Positions 33,843 to 45,079 of a stretch of 64,000 nt of DNA are shown piece by piece. Source of the stretch: Calliopum simillimum (Eukaryota > Arthropoda > Insecta > Diptera > Lauxaniidae). Under the pieces are notes generated by a model. It worked only from the letters and a program-made list of their open reading frames with translations. It ran no database searches and was not told the DNA's origin. The stretch lies in contig OX638372.1 in NCBI GenBank assembly GCA_951812925.1, positions 39,058,245 through 39,122,244 on the forward strand. The letters are read 5' to 3'. How positions within the stretch are numbered: position 1 is the stretch's first letter; every line of letters starts with the position of its first letter. The translations under genes were made by a program, and so were the position numbers.

Positions 33843-33907
33843 AACATGGCTATGGTGACATATGTTTCGGTTACCGCCACGTAACCATCATCAGACCAAT
33901 TTATGTT
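33843..33907 (-). ncRNA. Hammerhead-ribozyme-like motif, copy 2
   Basis: Identical to copy 1 and in the same orientation, 530 bp away. Predicted cleavage lies between 33857 and 33856. A minus-strand transcript across both copies would, if both cleave, release a 530-nt unit. Confidence 0.65.
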
Positions 33908-34304
33908 TTATTTAATTTATTTTAAATTAAATGAAAAAACAATTGAAAAATTTTTGAACTTTTTGTCTGAGGCCGGGATCGATCTATGAACCTTTCGAAA
34001 TCAATCTCTCTACATAGCGCATTTATCAACGGACTGCGCTGTGTGCCCTCGGAAAATTGGTAGCTTAAGTGCCTGTATGCATGTAGCGTGGTTTCATTCT
34101 CTATACTCCTTTGTCATCATTCACGCTACATGCATACAGGCACTTAAGCTACCAATTTTCCGAGGGCACACAGCGCAGTCCGTTGATAAATGCGCTATGT
34201 AGAGAGATTGATTTCGAAAGGTTCATAGATCGATCCCGGCCTCAGACAAAAAGTTCAAAAATTTTTCAATTGTTATTTCATTTAATTTAAAATAAATTAA
34301 ATAA

Positions 34305-34369
34305 AACATAAATTGGTCTGATGATGGTTACGTGGCGGTAACCGAAACATATGTCACCATAGCCATGTT
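34305..34369 (+). ncRNA. Hammerhead-ribozyme-like motif, copy 3 (inverted)
   Basis: Same sequence on the plus strand, with predicted cleavage after C 34355. It faces copy 2 across a large palindrome, so a long transcript could form a hairpin that masks both ribozymes. Confidence 0.65.
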
Positions 34370-34789
34370 CAGTAGTTTTTTCTCTTCTCCTAATTGTCAT
34401 AATATTCTAAGTTGGAAAATGCATGGAATTTTCGATTCTTGCAAAAAACATTGACTAAAGTTCATAAAATTAGTATAATTTTCATATAGTCAACATAAAC
34501 CATTTTAACTAAATTTAAATTTTTTAAATAAATGGATTAAGCAAAACTATCAAAAAAAACTAGGTGGACAGTTATTAAACGGAGAGTGACAAAATGTTAA
34601 AAAAAACGCACGGAGAATGACTGAACGGAGAATAACGAAATGTTGCAAATACAGTAATATCACGATGAAAATCGCAATTATTTTTATAAAAATTGAAACT
34701 GGTGGATAGCTCCTCTAATTGTTTATTGATTTAATTATATAAAGATAAAATAATATTTTTAGTAATATAAAAAAGACTTACGCGGAGAA

Positions 34790-35840
34790 TGACACACACT
34801 TGAATAAAAAATATTTTAATAAAAAAAAAAAAAAAAGGATGAAAAAAAAAAATCACTCGGGCTGGGTTCGAACTCACTGCAAACCTTACATAGAATCTTT
34901 GTGCAATCAGTTTCAATTCAATTAAGGGGGGCTTCTCATGTAACACGTCAAAAAGTAGTTGTTTTTCGGGATTTTTTTTCACTCGGAAAATAAAAACACA
35001 CACAAATAATTTTTTGCATGTATTTAAGAACATGTTTGAACTATAAAAAAAGCATTTTTTCAAAAACTAAAATGACAATATGGCGGACTTATTAAATGTC
35101 GCGTGGGGCGTGACGTGGCTGACGGATTTATCGCGGTACATTGTGGAGCCCAAAGTTTTTATCTGAAACATAAAACAAAATTTTTGTATTATTCAGCAGG
35201 GTTCCCCTGAGTGTATGATTGTCTGCAACTCCAAAAAATTGGATTCTACAATATTGAAATCACGTCTTGAAAAAAAAGTGCTATTTTTTCGTCATTTTTT
35301 GTCGCTAAATGGGGCTTAAAAGTGTATAAAATAACTTTTTTCCCACAATTTCAGACATTCATACACTCGTTCAATTTATAATCTGCAAAACACTTTTTAG
35401 AAATCAAAAATCGGTTAAGTAGCTTTTTCGCAATCGTGTACCGCGATTTTAAAACTATAGTTTTGAGAAAAAACGATTTAAAGTTTGCACCGCGCGCCAA
35501 ATCGCACAGCGCGCTGGTTCAATTTATTCAATTATTTTCCATAATATTTAGAGTTGAGTCATGAAACTTTGGGAATATACTCCCAAGACGTTATTCTATC
35601 AACCTATGAAAAAAAAAAAAAAATCGATTTTTTGAAAATTTTACATGAGAAGCCCCCCTTAAGCAAAAGTAAATTAATAAGAGAAAGGAATTTAGAAAAG
35701 TGAAATAAAAGATGTTGAATAAAAAATATTTTAGTAACAAAAAAAAAATAAAAAAAAATAATTCAACAAAAAAATAAAAAAAAAATCACTCGGGCTAGGT
35801 TCGAACCCATGTTGTTCTTACTGCAGCTTTATAAAAAATC
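34790..35840 (-). repeat. tRNA-like dispersed repeat, family 2, copy 2, split by an insertion
   Basis: Read on the minus strand from 35840: TGCAGTAAGAACAACATGGG, the B-box-like GGGTTCGAACCTAGCCCGAG, T-rich body, CACTTTTCTAAATTCC, CTCTTATTAATTTACTTTTG, then the insertion at TTAA. It continues TTGAATTGAAACTGATTGCA, TTCTATGTAAGG and a second head GAGTTCGAACCCAGCCCGAG (34870-34851). The order is colinear with 16205-16480 and shows at least two head units in tandem. Confidence 0.62.
34926..35658. mobile_element. 733-bp TTAA-target DNA element
   Basis: Termini GGGGGGCTTCTCATGTAA and TTACATGAGAAGCCCCCC are perfect 18-bp inverted repeats, flanked by TTAA on both sides (34922-34925 and 35659-35662). 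It interrupts the family 2 repeat exactly where the 16.4-kb copy has a single TTAA, which proves the duplication. TTAA targets occur in piggyBac and Kolobok; with no transposase present I cannot choose. The interior is AT-rich with CGCG/GCGCGC patches near 35485-35515 and no long frame. Confidence 0.85.
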
Positions 35841-38539
35841 ATTGTAAAATGACAAGGGCTTTTGAAGTGCTTGGATCAGAAGCGCTAGAAATTTTTCCTC
35901 TTGTGTTTTTTAAACTTTTAAAAAAAAAAGCACACGAACACTCACTTTTAAAAAAACCAAAACTGACTGAGTTGAAAATACACTGAATCTCCTCGTTCTC
36001 TTCACTTTCAGTTCTCTTTTTGAGCAATATTTTAAAAATTTACAGTTAGAATAAGAAAAAATGTGCGGAGATAGTCTAAAATGAAGACCCATCTTCTATG
36101 TATGCCATTTCTGTATAAAAAATTTTTTTTCGAAGAGTTTACACAGAAAAACAGTAACTGAAATGCATATACAAACAATGTCGTATAAGTTTTTTTAGAA
36201 AATAATGTAATATGCGTAACGGGCAAATCAAGTGCACTAAGAAGAATGACCTTTTAACACTTTATGCTATAATTTCATAGAAAGATATTAATTTTATTAT
36301 ATTATATTATTTCGATCCTGCAATACAATAAATCCTTTCAGTTTTAGAGTACATTATGGCCCTTATGAAAAAAAATTTTAAATTTAAAAAATATATATTA
36401 TTAATCAAAAGTTTTCCGTCTATTTACTTAACCCAAAAATCTTTGTATGCTTCAATGTTTTCATAAAATCATTTTACTAATGCAACATTTCGAAAGTTTA
36501 ATTTAACTTCGTAGTTGTGCACTTTTTTCACTACAACAATCATCATATCTGAATTACAAAAAACAAAAAAAAAAAAAAAATCATTTTCTTATAAATTGTA
36601 GTTTCCCATTATTATTTCACAAGAGTGATTTCGTTAACAATGCGAAACCGAAAACCAATCTATAAATCAAGAATTTTTTATTACTCACTTTCATATAAAA
36701 TGCACTGTGGATTACAACTTGCAGGAAGAGAGAAAAACCAAAAAATAAAATGAAAAATCAAAACGAAGGAAATTTCGAAAGCATGTTGCCAACATGTGTT
36801 ACGTATTTTCCCACATTTTCAAGAAATGACAACGAGAAAAAAAAGAACACAACATCAACAATGGATGAGGTTTTTCATTTCAACAAATGAATAATAAAAA
36901 TTGAACTGAATCGATGTTTCTTACAAAATATTTCTATAAAAGAAAAAGAAAGAGAAAACAAAAAAAGAAAGAGATAAAAAAGGGTTAACAGTTTTGTTAT
37001 TGAAAATTGCGCAACATGTTTCAGTGCAGCAGTGCAACAATAGAAATAATGTCAACAGCATAAATCTCTTTATATGGAAAATTTAGTAAAATTTAGTATT
37101 TTTGTTGCTGTTGTTGTTGGCAACAAAATGCTCGTTGACAATAAATGAATGCATGACACGCATCCGTCATGCATTACTTACAAATAACATTAAATAGAAG
37201 ATAAACAACCGAAACAACAACATCGTAAATAGAGAGATTTCATTCATTTAAAGCAGCCGTTTTACTTGAAAAACAAATTTCGTTTAGGTTTTTATTTTTG
37301 GAAATAAATCGAAGAAGAAAAAACATGAAAAATTAAACAAACAATAAAACAAATGAGTTTTCGTAGAAAGAAATTTGAGAGTGAAAGTGAAATTTCGGCC
37401 TTTTTATGTCGTTGTTTTTCAAACGCTTTGTCTAAAGAAGATTTTTTTTCATTTGCTGGCTGTGTATCAATTAGGGGACCATATAAATGTCATGTATCTA
37501 TCGTACATCAAAAAATACTTTAAATTACAGAATCTCACGTACTTCAATTTCATTTTCAATTTTGAACTTTTTTTATTACACTTAAATTTAATAACATCAA
37601 ATACTAAATACACAAGGTATCATATAAAATAAACTAATCAAAATTAAAAGTTATTTACTATGTTTTAATTATCTACTTTTCTTCCAGCTTGGGGTCTTAA
37701 TAAAAATTCCAATATTCCCTTCCGAAATGTTGGGAATCACCACTGCTTTTTAAGCGATGCTATTGATTTTTTTATTCAGAAAAATATCTGCATCTTAACA
37801 AAAAGTGCGCTACTAAGTCCCTCAACTCTTACTGTAGGTTGCATTAGATACAGGACCAGCGGCAAACATTCTAAAAATCTAGGTATATAGTTCAATTCCT
37901 TCTTCATGCAGGTAGTCAGTCATGATGGAATGAATCTTTTTGACTTTTTCTCTGCAACTGCTCTTCTTCAGCTAGAGCTAGGCTTAGATCTCTACGAAAA
38001 TCCTTCTTGAGTAATCCCAGTAAAAATACTGATATTGCATCTACACTCAAAAAAGAACATTAAATTCAAATGTTTAATGTACCCCCAATGCTTAATAATA
38101 GGATGTGTATCAAACAGATTTTCTTATTAAAACAATACTTTTTCTATAAATTGAATAATTTGCGTACCATTATTTTAATAATATCGTTACTCTATTTATT
38201 ATAATCAATGAATTTTACCAAAAATTTGACTCATTTATGTATAAGATGCATTTCATTACAAACCAAAGCGTTAAATCTAAGTATATACCATTCATATAAT
38301 ATCTTTTATATTATTATTTCAAAAGTACGGAACTCATTAACTTATTTTAACAGTACACGGAGATAACTCAGTGCCATAATTTTAACTCCAATCGAGAAGT
38401 CAAATTCTAAAAAAAACGTTTATATTTTTTTCATTAACTCGCTCACGGAGAAAATGAGTCATCATTTTTACTTCACTGGAGTAGTAAAAAAGTAAAGCAA
38501 TTAACACTAAATTTCAAACATAAATTACCTTACCTCATA
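35841..38539. other. Unassigned AT-rich DNA
   Basis: About 2.7 kb with A/T runs and short frames but no gene. The 36590-37330 part is relatively low in recognisable repeats, with CAACAACAT and TTGTTGCTGTTGTTG words and ATTTCATTCATTTAAAGCAG at about 37239, and could hold regulatory DNA. The words ACACGGAG at 38354 and CACGGAGAAAA at 38453 resemble the outer flank of family 1 tRNA-like repeats. Confidence 0.35.
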
Positions 38540-40130
38540 AAGCCATTTCTACTTTATAATTCTAGTAAAAATATCTATGTTCGGGCAGACATTTGCTTAA
38601 CCCGTTCGTAGCGGACACCTAATTTTCCGAATTTTTTAATGAAAATTAACTAAGCTAATTTTATGCTCCTAAACATGAAAATAATTTTTTTTGGGCCACC
38701 CTAAAAACTTTTCAAATATGAAGTGGTTCCATACGATACCATCGCCTTGAAGCACTACCAAACTTTGAAAAAATAAATTAAATTAACTACATAGAACACC
38801 AAAACTTTCTTTGGAATTCGATGAAAATTTCATAGTTTTGGGCGGAAAATTGATTTATTTTTGTTATTTTATGAAAAAAAACTTATAACAACTGAAAAAT
38901 AAAGAAAAGAATAATCGAAAAACTAAAAAATCGCAAAAAATATGTTAATTTTTGAAGTATGACCAACGTTCAAATAAAACATGAGCCCCTGCTGAACAAT
39001 CTAACTAATTTGGAGCTAAAAAAACCGGTTAAGTAGCTAGCATTATACAAACCCCATGACCATTTAAATTTATTCTTCAGTTGAGGAACTGATGTTGGAA
39101 AATCGATTGTTGGGCCAACATAACGCCATGGAACAGGTGGAATAGGTGCCACATGAGAAGACATTTCTGCATCGAACAATTTCCCTATCCTCTATTTGTT
39201 TCCCGTACCGTAATCATGTGGGCCCGGAACGAACTCGATTTCTACCAATTGATGTAGCTGATTGTAATGTTAGTTAGCAATGGTGAATCCTTTATCTTAA
39301 TTTGGATCATCTTCTGCAGGATCGTAACCTGCATCTGGTGCCTGTATTTATATTGTATATAGCTGCAACTTTTCCTCTTCCGATTCGTCAGCTTACAAGA
39401 ACTGTATATAGTATTGTACTACATGTAATTTCATATTACCAAAAAAAAAAAAAAACCGGATCCTTTAGAAACAATTCAACAGAAATTCTACACAAACAAA
39501 TTTATAAACAGAAATTTCGAAAAGCAAGTGTTTTCCGTATAAAATGCATGAAATTTGAGTAATTTTTTTTTGTGATTTTGTAGTGTGTCGAAGCGACGGT
39601 CCCATATAGAACCGCTTTTTTTCCACTTAAAAATCCGCTTACAAAACATAGTAATTATTACAAATATTTCAAAAATTCACTTACAACTTGCAACCAAAAA
39701 AGAAAAAACGTAGCTTACTTTTGACGTCCTCCCTCAACAATAACTGTAATTCAACTGAAAAAACCAAAGCACAGAAATATAGCGGGAAATATTTTCAAGC
39801 AGAATAGTGGCATAGCAACCTTTTCGAATGATATTTGTAGGATTTGGCGATACCACTTCTGAAACATTCCAAATGGTTCCAATTGGAACCGTTGCTTTCA
39901 TTGGGTTAATATAAAAATTTTATACCTCTTCACCATAAAGAACATTTTTCTATCTTTCACACGGACGGACCACGATTCGAATCCAAGCGCAGTCAGTTCG
40001 AACCTTGAAAGGTAAATATCACTTAAATTTTTACAAAAAAATATATAAACAGTAAGGTTATTCGAAAGTTCTGAATTTACCTAAATAGTAAGGTTAAATT
40101 TATTTTATTTGAGATTAGAGATTTTTTAAG
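38540..40130 (+). mobile_element. tRNA-like composite repeat, family 1, split by a TTAA insertion
   Basis: The left part reads AAGCCATTTCTACTTTATAA, TTCTAGTAAAAATATCTATG, TTCGGGCAGACATTTGCTTAA (in pieces) up to 38601. The rest resumes at 39906 with TTAATATAAAAATTTTATAC, CTCTTCACC, CACACGGACGGACCACG, the B-box-like GATTCGAATCC (about 39973-39983), AAGCGCAGTCAG, GTAAATATCACTT, AACAGTAAGGTTATTCGAAA and so on to about 40130. The A-box part is degraded in this copy. The insertion 38602-39905 separates the two parts. Confidence 0.7.
38602..39905 (-). mobile_element. 1304-bp TTAA-flanked element, probably piggyBac-like
   Basis: CCCGTTCGTAGCGG at the left and CCGTTGCTTTCATTGGG at the right are bounded by TTAA (38598-38601 and 39906-39909). 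In the 16.5-kb copy of the same host repeat the site reads GCTTAATATAC with one TTAA, confirming insertion. CCC/GGG ends and TTAA are the piggyBac signature, although the inverted repeats match only partly. A minus frame (39179-38970) reads VPWRYVGPTIDFPTSVPQ then NASYLTGFFSSKLVRLF. The latter recalls the T.LELFF..EL..LI segment of piggyBac proteins, weakly. The copy is dead and probably internally deleted. Confidence 0.68.
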
Positions 40131-41370
40131 TTTAATAAACTTTTTGGGTACTTCATATTAAAAATTCTTGAACTCTTACGGAACAGTAAATGATTCTATG
40201 GCAATATTAATGGCTTGTATACATTTTTTCGATGCTACTGATAGTTTTCAGTTTTCTGGCTACATTTGCATTTTAGGCATAAATTGATAGTTTACGAAAT
40301 TGTCGGATATTCTTCGTTACATTTCTATTCACTTTTTCATTATTAAACATATGTACTTATTTATGTACCTACGTATATAAGTATATCTTCGAGGATATCC
40401 TCATGATAAATTAATTCATTATCAGTTGTTGAACTAAATAATTTCAGTTATCACACAGTGATATTATTTAAATAAGATGTTATCTCTGATAGTTGTCAAG
40501 TGTTAGATAAAATTGTTATTAGAGTCAACAAAAAAAATTATTAGAATTCAAAATAAGCAACTTGCATTTAGAGTCAGATCGAAATTATGTCAAGTGTTAG
40601 CATTGTGCTACTTATATGATCAGAGTAGCGCTTGTGATAAACTCAAGACCCCCCATAGATAAGACGCTACATAAATTGTGCTGCATGATGTTGACAATTA
40701 AAGTGATATATGCGCGATTGGTTGTGATAAGTCAAGAAAACTATTATTGACAACGATTGTTTGCAAACAAATTGTCAGAATATCAATTTAAAAGTAAACT
40801 ACTAAAAAAAGCGACCATATGCATCTGCAATATAAAGTTATATTCCATCATAGGCAATCAAGTTAAAGTTTTATGTTTCCGGATATTAATTAAGAATAAT
40901 TTTCGATCATTTCTTTTAAATTATTAAATATGTACTAAGATTTCTCCATCTGCGCAAGCATATGAAAGATATTAAACAATATACCTTGGAGTGACGTCAA
41001 TATAATCTGTTTTACTACATCGCAATAACGAGTACGGACACAACATTTAAATTAAATTTTATTAGCTGTTTATCGTCAATTTCAATTAACGCACAGAAGC
41101 TGTGGCAGCGTATTTTATAGATAGTTGGCGCATTTTTTTTTTTTTTTCTTGACAGTAATTAAAACACATTTAGCATAATTTATACAGAAGTATTTCATTC
41201 AAATAGTAATATTAAAGTTATAAAGTACACGCTTAATTAAAGATTTGCTTAGACGGCGCATTTTACACTGACTACGCAATGCAAAAATGTTTTTAAAGCG
41301 ACTTGTATATCTACATATATTGTTTTTAAGAATTCGACTTCTTCCCGCCAGAAAAATATATCACAATTTT
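40131..41370. other. Unassigned AT-rich DNA
   Basis: No gene or repeat family recognised; mostly AT-rich with TTGACAA/TGATAA words. Confidence 0.35.
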
Positions 41371-41731
41371 TACTTTCTAATTCTAGTAAAAAAAAAATAT
41401 ATATGTTCGGACAGACTTTTGCATAATATACAAGTTTTATACCTCTTCATCATATAATTCAGTTGAGTAGAGGTTCAACAAGTATGTTATTGTAAATAAA
41501 AATAATATGCTTTTATCATCGCACGGACGGACCCCGGTTCGAATCCTGGTGCGGTCAGTCCTTTTTTTTTACTTTACAGTAAGGTAAATATTACTTAATT
41601 TTTTTCAAAAAAAATTACTATACTGTAAGATTATTCGAAAATACTGAATTTACTAAAACAGTAATGTAAAATTTATTTTATTGTCTAGAAATTCTACTAA
41701 AATTTACCAGAAATAAAGTAGTACATACTAT
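41371..41731 (+). mobile_element. tRNA-like composite repeat, family 1, complete copy
   Basis: Order: TACTTTCTAATTCTAGTAAA, ATGTTCGGACAGACTTTTGC, ATAATATACAAGTTTTATAC, CTCTTCATCATA, a degraded A box GTTGAGTAGAGG (41463-41474), CGCACGGACGGACCCC. Then the perfect B box GGTTCGAATCC (41536-41546), TGGTGCGGTCAG, a T run, ACAGTAAGGTAAATATTACT, and a 3' end ACCAGAAATAAAGTAGTACA-TACTA. The A-to-B spacing is about 60 bp, longer than in the 18.0-kb copy. About 90 bp of shared sequence precedes the A box. Confidence 0.75.
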
Positions 41732-44714
41732 TGTGTTTACTCTCAACGACTAAAAAACCTTCTCATAAAAAGGAACCTCTTTTACCATACACGTAGCAAT
41801 CGCTTTGCACTGCACGAATCATCTCGTCGCATCTTTTAGTTGCTTTTGTTTATTTCTGTACTCGTTTAACGTGGTTTGCTTGTTTCTTTTTAAAAACACG
41901 TAAAATTTGCGTCTTATGTTACGTTACTTAGATTATTTTTTATTAGATGGCGCTGTGATTTCGTAATTTTCTTTGGTAAAACCACACTAGATGGCGTTTG
42001 TCATAGAGGGGCGATATGAATTCTTATTTTTCTTGCTTATATTAATATATTTTTGTACTTACTAAACATTATCCTCATATAAATATCTTTAAAGTGGCAA
42101 ATTCCATTACTCATTTATATAAAAAACAGCACATATTAATGAAATATTAAGAAACAGAAATCTACAAACAAAATGCGTTTTTATCGCTCAAGTAACAAAT
42201 ATGCAGTTATCTGCTTGTGTATTCATACAGAAAAACTCAGAAAAAAAAACCTTCAAATGAATGCCTGCATTTAAGAAGCGATAAGAAAGCCGTCAAAGCC
42301 ATCAGCTCCAGTCGTGTTTGACCACAATATTTTTTGTTCGCCCTCTTTTTAATCTTCTTTTGAATTTACCCAATTTCTGATAAAAAAAAACTTTCCAGAA
42401 TTGAAGTGAAGCAGAAAATGCATTGACTTTCAACAGAAATTACATAAAACTCAGTTGGGAGCATTTAATTGGGATTATCTCATTATATAACTATGGAAAT
42501 ATAATATTTTTTTTTTTTTTTTTTTTCATTTCAAGGGTCATTAGCACAATTTTTGAATTGAAATATTTTTTCGTAATAAACATTTTGTCTGGAAGATTAA
42601 TGTAGAAATTTTTGAAAACAACAGAGACCAATGCGCTTTTTACAAGTCATATTTTATTGCTATGTTTGCCGGCAATATTTGTGGGGAAATTTCATGAAAA
42701 AGTTTTAAATGATACATATAACTATGTAACACTGAAATACGGTTAATCCAAAAAACGAACATTAAACTACTACGGGTGTTATATCTGGTGTTGTCAAAAA
42801 TTAAATGTTCTGAATCGAATACAATAAAGATAAGTAATAAAGAATAAATCTTACAGAACGAATTTTAAAGAAAACAAATATAATTTTTTAGAGAACTGAA
42901 TTTTAAATAGCCCCTCGTGAAATAATAAATATAACCTGTCTAGGGTAAAAAAACTAGTTTATAATAAATTTATATTGCTCTGATCAAATATGGAAAATGA
43001 CAAAATGGGTCCCTAGTCTTTTCAAAAATTTTCTGATTTCAATTAAGGCCGAGAGTATTATAGTTAGAAAAGATTATTACTGATTTGCTAAAAACTTATT
43101 GTGCCGCTAAGAGGAAAAAACTATCAACTTTTAAAATGCCACCGTAAAATTTCAATTGATGCAATGCGATTGATTGATTGAGAAGCAAAAAGGTACCTAC
43201 ATTATGAATAATTTGTTTTCTCACTCATAGAATTACTCGTACTATTTCAATATTTATCATACAGCATTTTCAGTTATATAATAATGATAATTGAGCTTAA
43301 GTATCTTACAGATCAAGGTCAGCTTTTATTATGAATGCAGCTTGCGTTTAGCAATACATACGAGTATGACGACAACGACGACGACGAACACTTTCAAGTA
43401 TGCAAGTACACTTAAACCCCAGAAAAGCTAAGTCTACCGCTTATCTGGCAGCAATTAAATGAAGATTAAAAGCATCTCGTCGCTGACAGGGGCGTCAAGA
43501 TAGCGAGCGCTGCATAAGCGCACACTCATAGATACACACTCAACGAAAATAATAATCTGATACTCTGCTGCAATTGCAGTTATAACCTCAATATAATTTT
43601 TAATGATTACAAAATGCGGGCACACACTCGTCGGTTTGCCATCCATCTACATATCTAATTCCTTATTCCCACTTCATATGTACAATACACTCATTCGTAC
43701 ATCCGCAGTTGTTTTATAATTTACGCTTTAATTTATTGTTATTTAATTTTCATTAATTTATTATGTACATCGCATTGTTTAAAAACGCATCATTCCATTT
43801 AAGTAACTGTCTTTCTAGCTGTATCTCATTTGGTTGCCATTTTACTTGGCATTCTTCGCCTACTTTAGAATTGAATGGGTGCGGGCATATACTTAAAAGG
43901 ATGGCGGCGGCTACTTGATTGTGGAAAAAGTTTTTGTGGCTATAGTACGTTAGGATTGCTATAAGTTGCACTTTAAAGTTTACTTAAGCATTTATCATAT
44001 CAAGTGAAATTGCTATCTAAAGACTTCAAACACTTGTGTATATGCACTGAAAAATCTTTCTATCATAACGTAAGTTTAATACTAACCATCTAAATTTTTG
44101 TTGATTTGAGTTAAGTACACATAAACATGGCAAAAAATAGCTTTACATCCCAGTCTAGTCGGTTTTTTTAAATGAAGTCCCCGTCCAATTTTATACAAAA
44201 AAGAAAATGTAGAAAACTTCGGAATCCTAGATATATGTACAAAAAACGAATTTCACAAAAGTTATAACACTTTTTTCCCAATACATTTCGTGTTTTCCAT
44301 GGGAAGTTTTGGTTAATTTTTGAGTTTCTCAGATCCACTTAAGCCCCATATAACTATAATAAAATTTTTTGTAAAAAAATTAGCAAATACAGGCAGAAAT
44401 GTCATAACTGTCCCTGTCCTATTATCAATATTGTACCTTTTCCTTTAAATACAGAAAACAATATCACCACTCTCCCTGTTTCAGTTTTCTGGTTGAATTT
44501 CAGCAATTACTATATTTTAATTTTAAGCCTGAGTAGTCAAAAAAAATTTGAAAAAAGTGGTAGGCGTCTTCTTTTTATTAAATCGTGTTTCCGACAAAAA
44601 GATGCCAGTATTCAAAAGGTGCCAACTTTTTAAAAATTTGATTTTAAAACTACTGAGAAGATTTCTGGTTTTTGATTTAAGTCACTTTGTTACGTTTTGT
44701 ATTGCTGAAGAGAT
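41732..44714. other. Unassigned DNA
   Basis: About 3 kb without a supported gene. ACTACTACGGGTGTTATATC with ATTAAATGTTCTGAATCGAA at 42767-42825 resembles the start of the 28-kb dispersed repeat. A GAC/GACGAC run is at 43370-43388. Long T run at 42507-42526. Confidence 0.35.
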
Positions 44715-45055
44715 TAAGGCCCGGACTCATTGTCATTAGTTAACTAATGACAACAATTTATTTTTAGTCGTTAATCAATCATTAGTTTAACTCCAAAATT
44801 CCATTGGTTAGCCAATAGTTAACCAACAGCTGATGAACAGCCACACAACAAACATATTTTTCACCAGCCGTAACAGTGTCGTTTTTTTTCTTTCTTTGCC
44901 ATTCCATTAAATTGATCAGAAAATTCACTTGCTGCCATATTTTTTTTTTGTTTTGTTCATTATTTTAGCTAACCAAAACACTGTGAATATGAAACATTAG
45001 TTAAACTCTTGTCATCATTTTAGTTAAGTAATTGCTAACATCAGTTATTTCATTT
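44715..45055 (+). mobile_element. MITE-like repeat (GGCCCG family), copy 1
   Basis: It starts AAGGCCCGGACTCATTGTCA and shares with the copy at 58096 the order GTTAACTA, AAACTCCAAAATTCCATTGG, TTAGCCAATAGTTAACCAAC, AGCTG. The first 40 bp include a perfect 24-bp palindrome (44730-44753) centred on AGTTAACT. The right terminus expected from the other copy is not clear here. Confidence 0.55.
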
Positions 45056-45079
45056 CAATGAAGGGTTTCTATTTCGAAG

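Larger units (their letters stand above)
33205..34507 (-). mobile_element. Penelope/retrozyme-like non-autonomous element
   Basis: The block holds a unit of about 390 bp three times: direct copies at 33205-33592 and 33704-34121, and an inverted copy at 34124-34507. A 111-bp segment separates the first two. The copies differ by only one substitution and one A-run indel. Each unit carries a hammerhead-ribozyme-like motif and a tRNA-like stretch (AGCGCAGTCCGTTGATAAAT ... AGATCGATCCCGG). Penelope-like elements are known for LTR-like units in direct or inverted arrangement, hammerhead ribozymes in those units and 5-15-bp target duplications; all fit. No reverse transcriptase or GIY-YIG domain is present, so it would depend on another element. 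Confidence 0.65.
33191..34521. repeat. 14-bp target-site duplication around the PLE-like element
   Basis: ACTAAATTTAAATT is present exactly at 33191-33204 and 34508-34521. The DNA on the outer sides (32930-33190 and 34522-34560) also parallels a neighbouring repeat unit near 32940-33040, so the inserted block 33205-34507 can be delimited from both sides. Duplications of this length suit target-primed retrotransposition. Confidence 0.7.

Noticed and set aside
41463..41560. Functional tRNA gene
   Set aside because: The B box is good, but the A box is degraded, acceptor and anticodon stems do not pair, and the same segment is part of a dispersed repeat.
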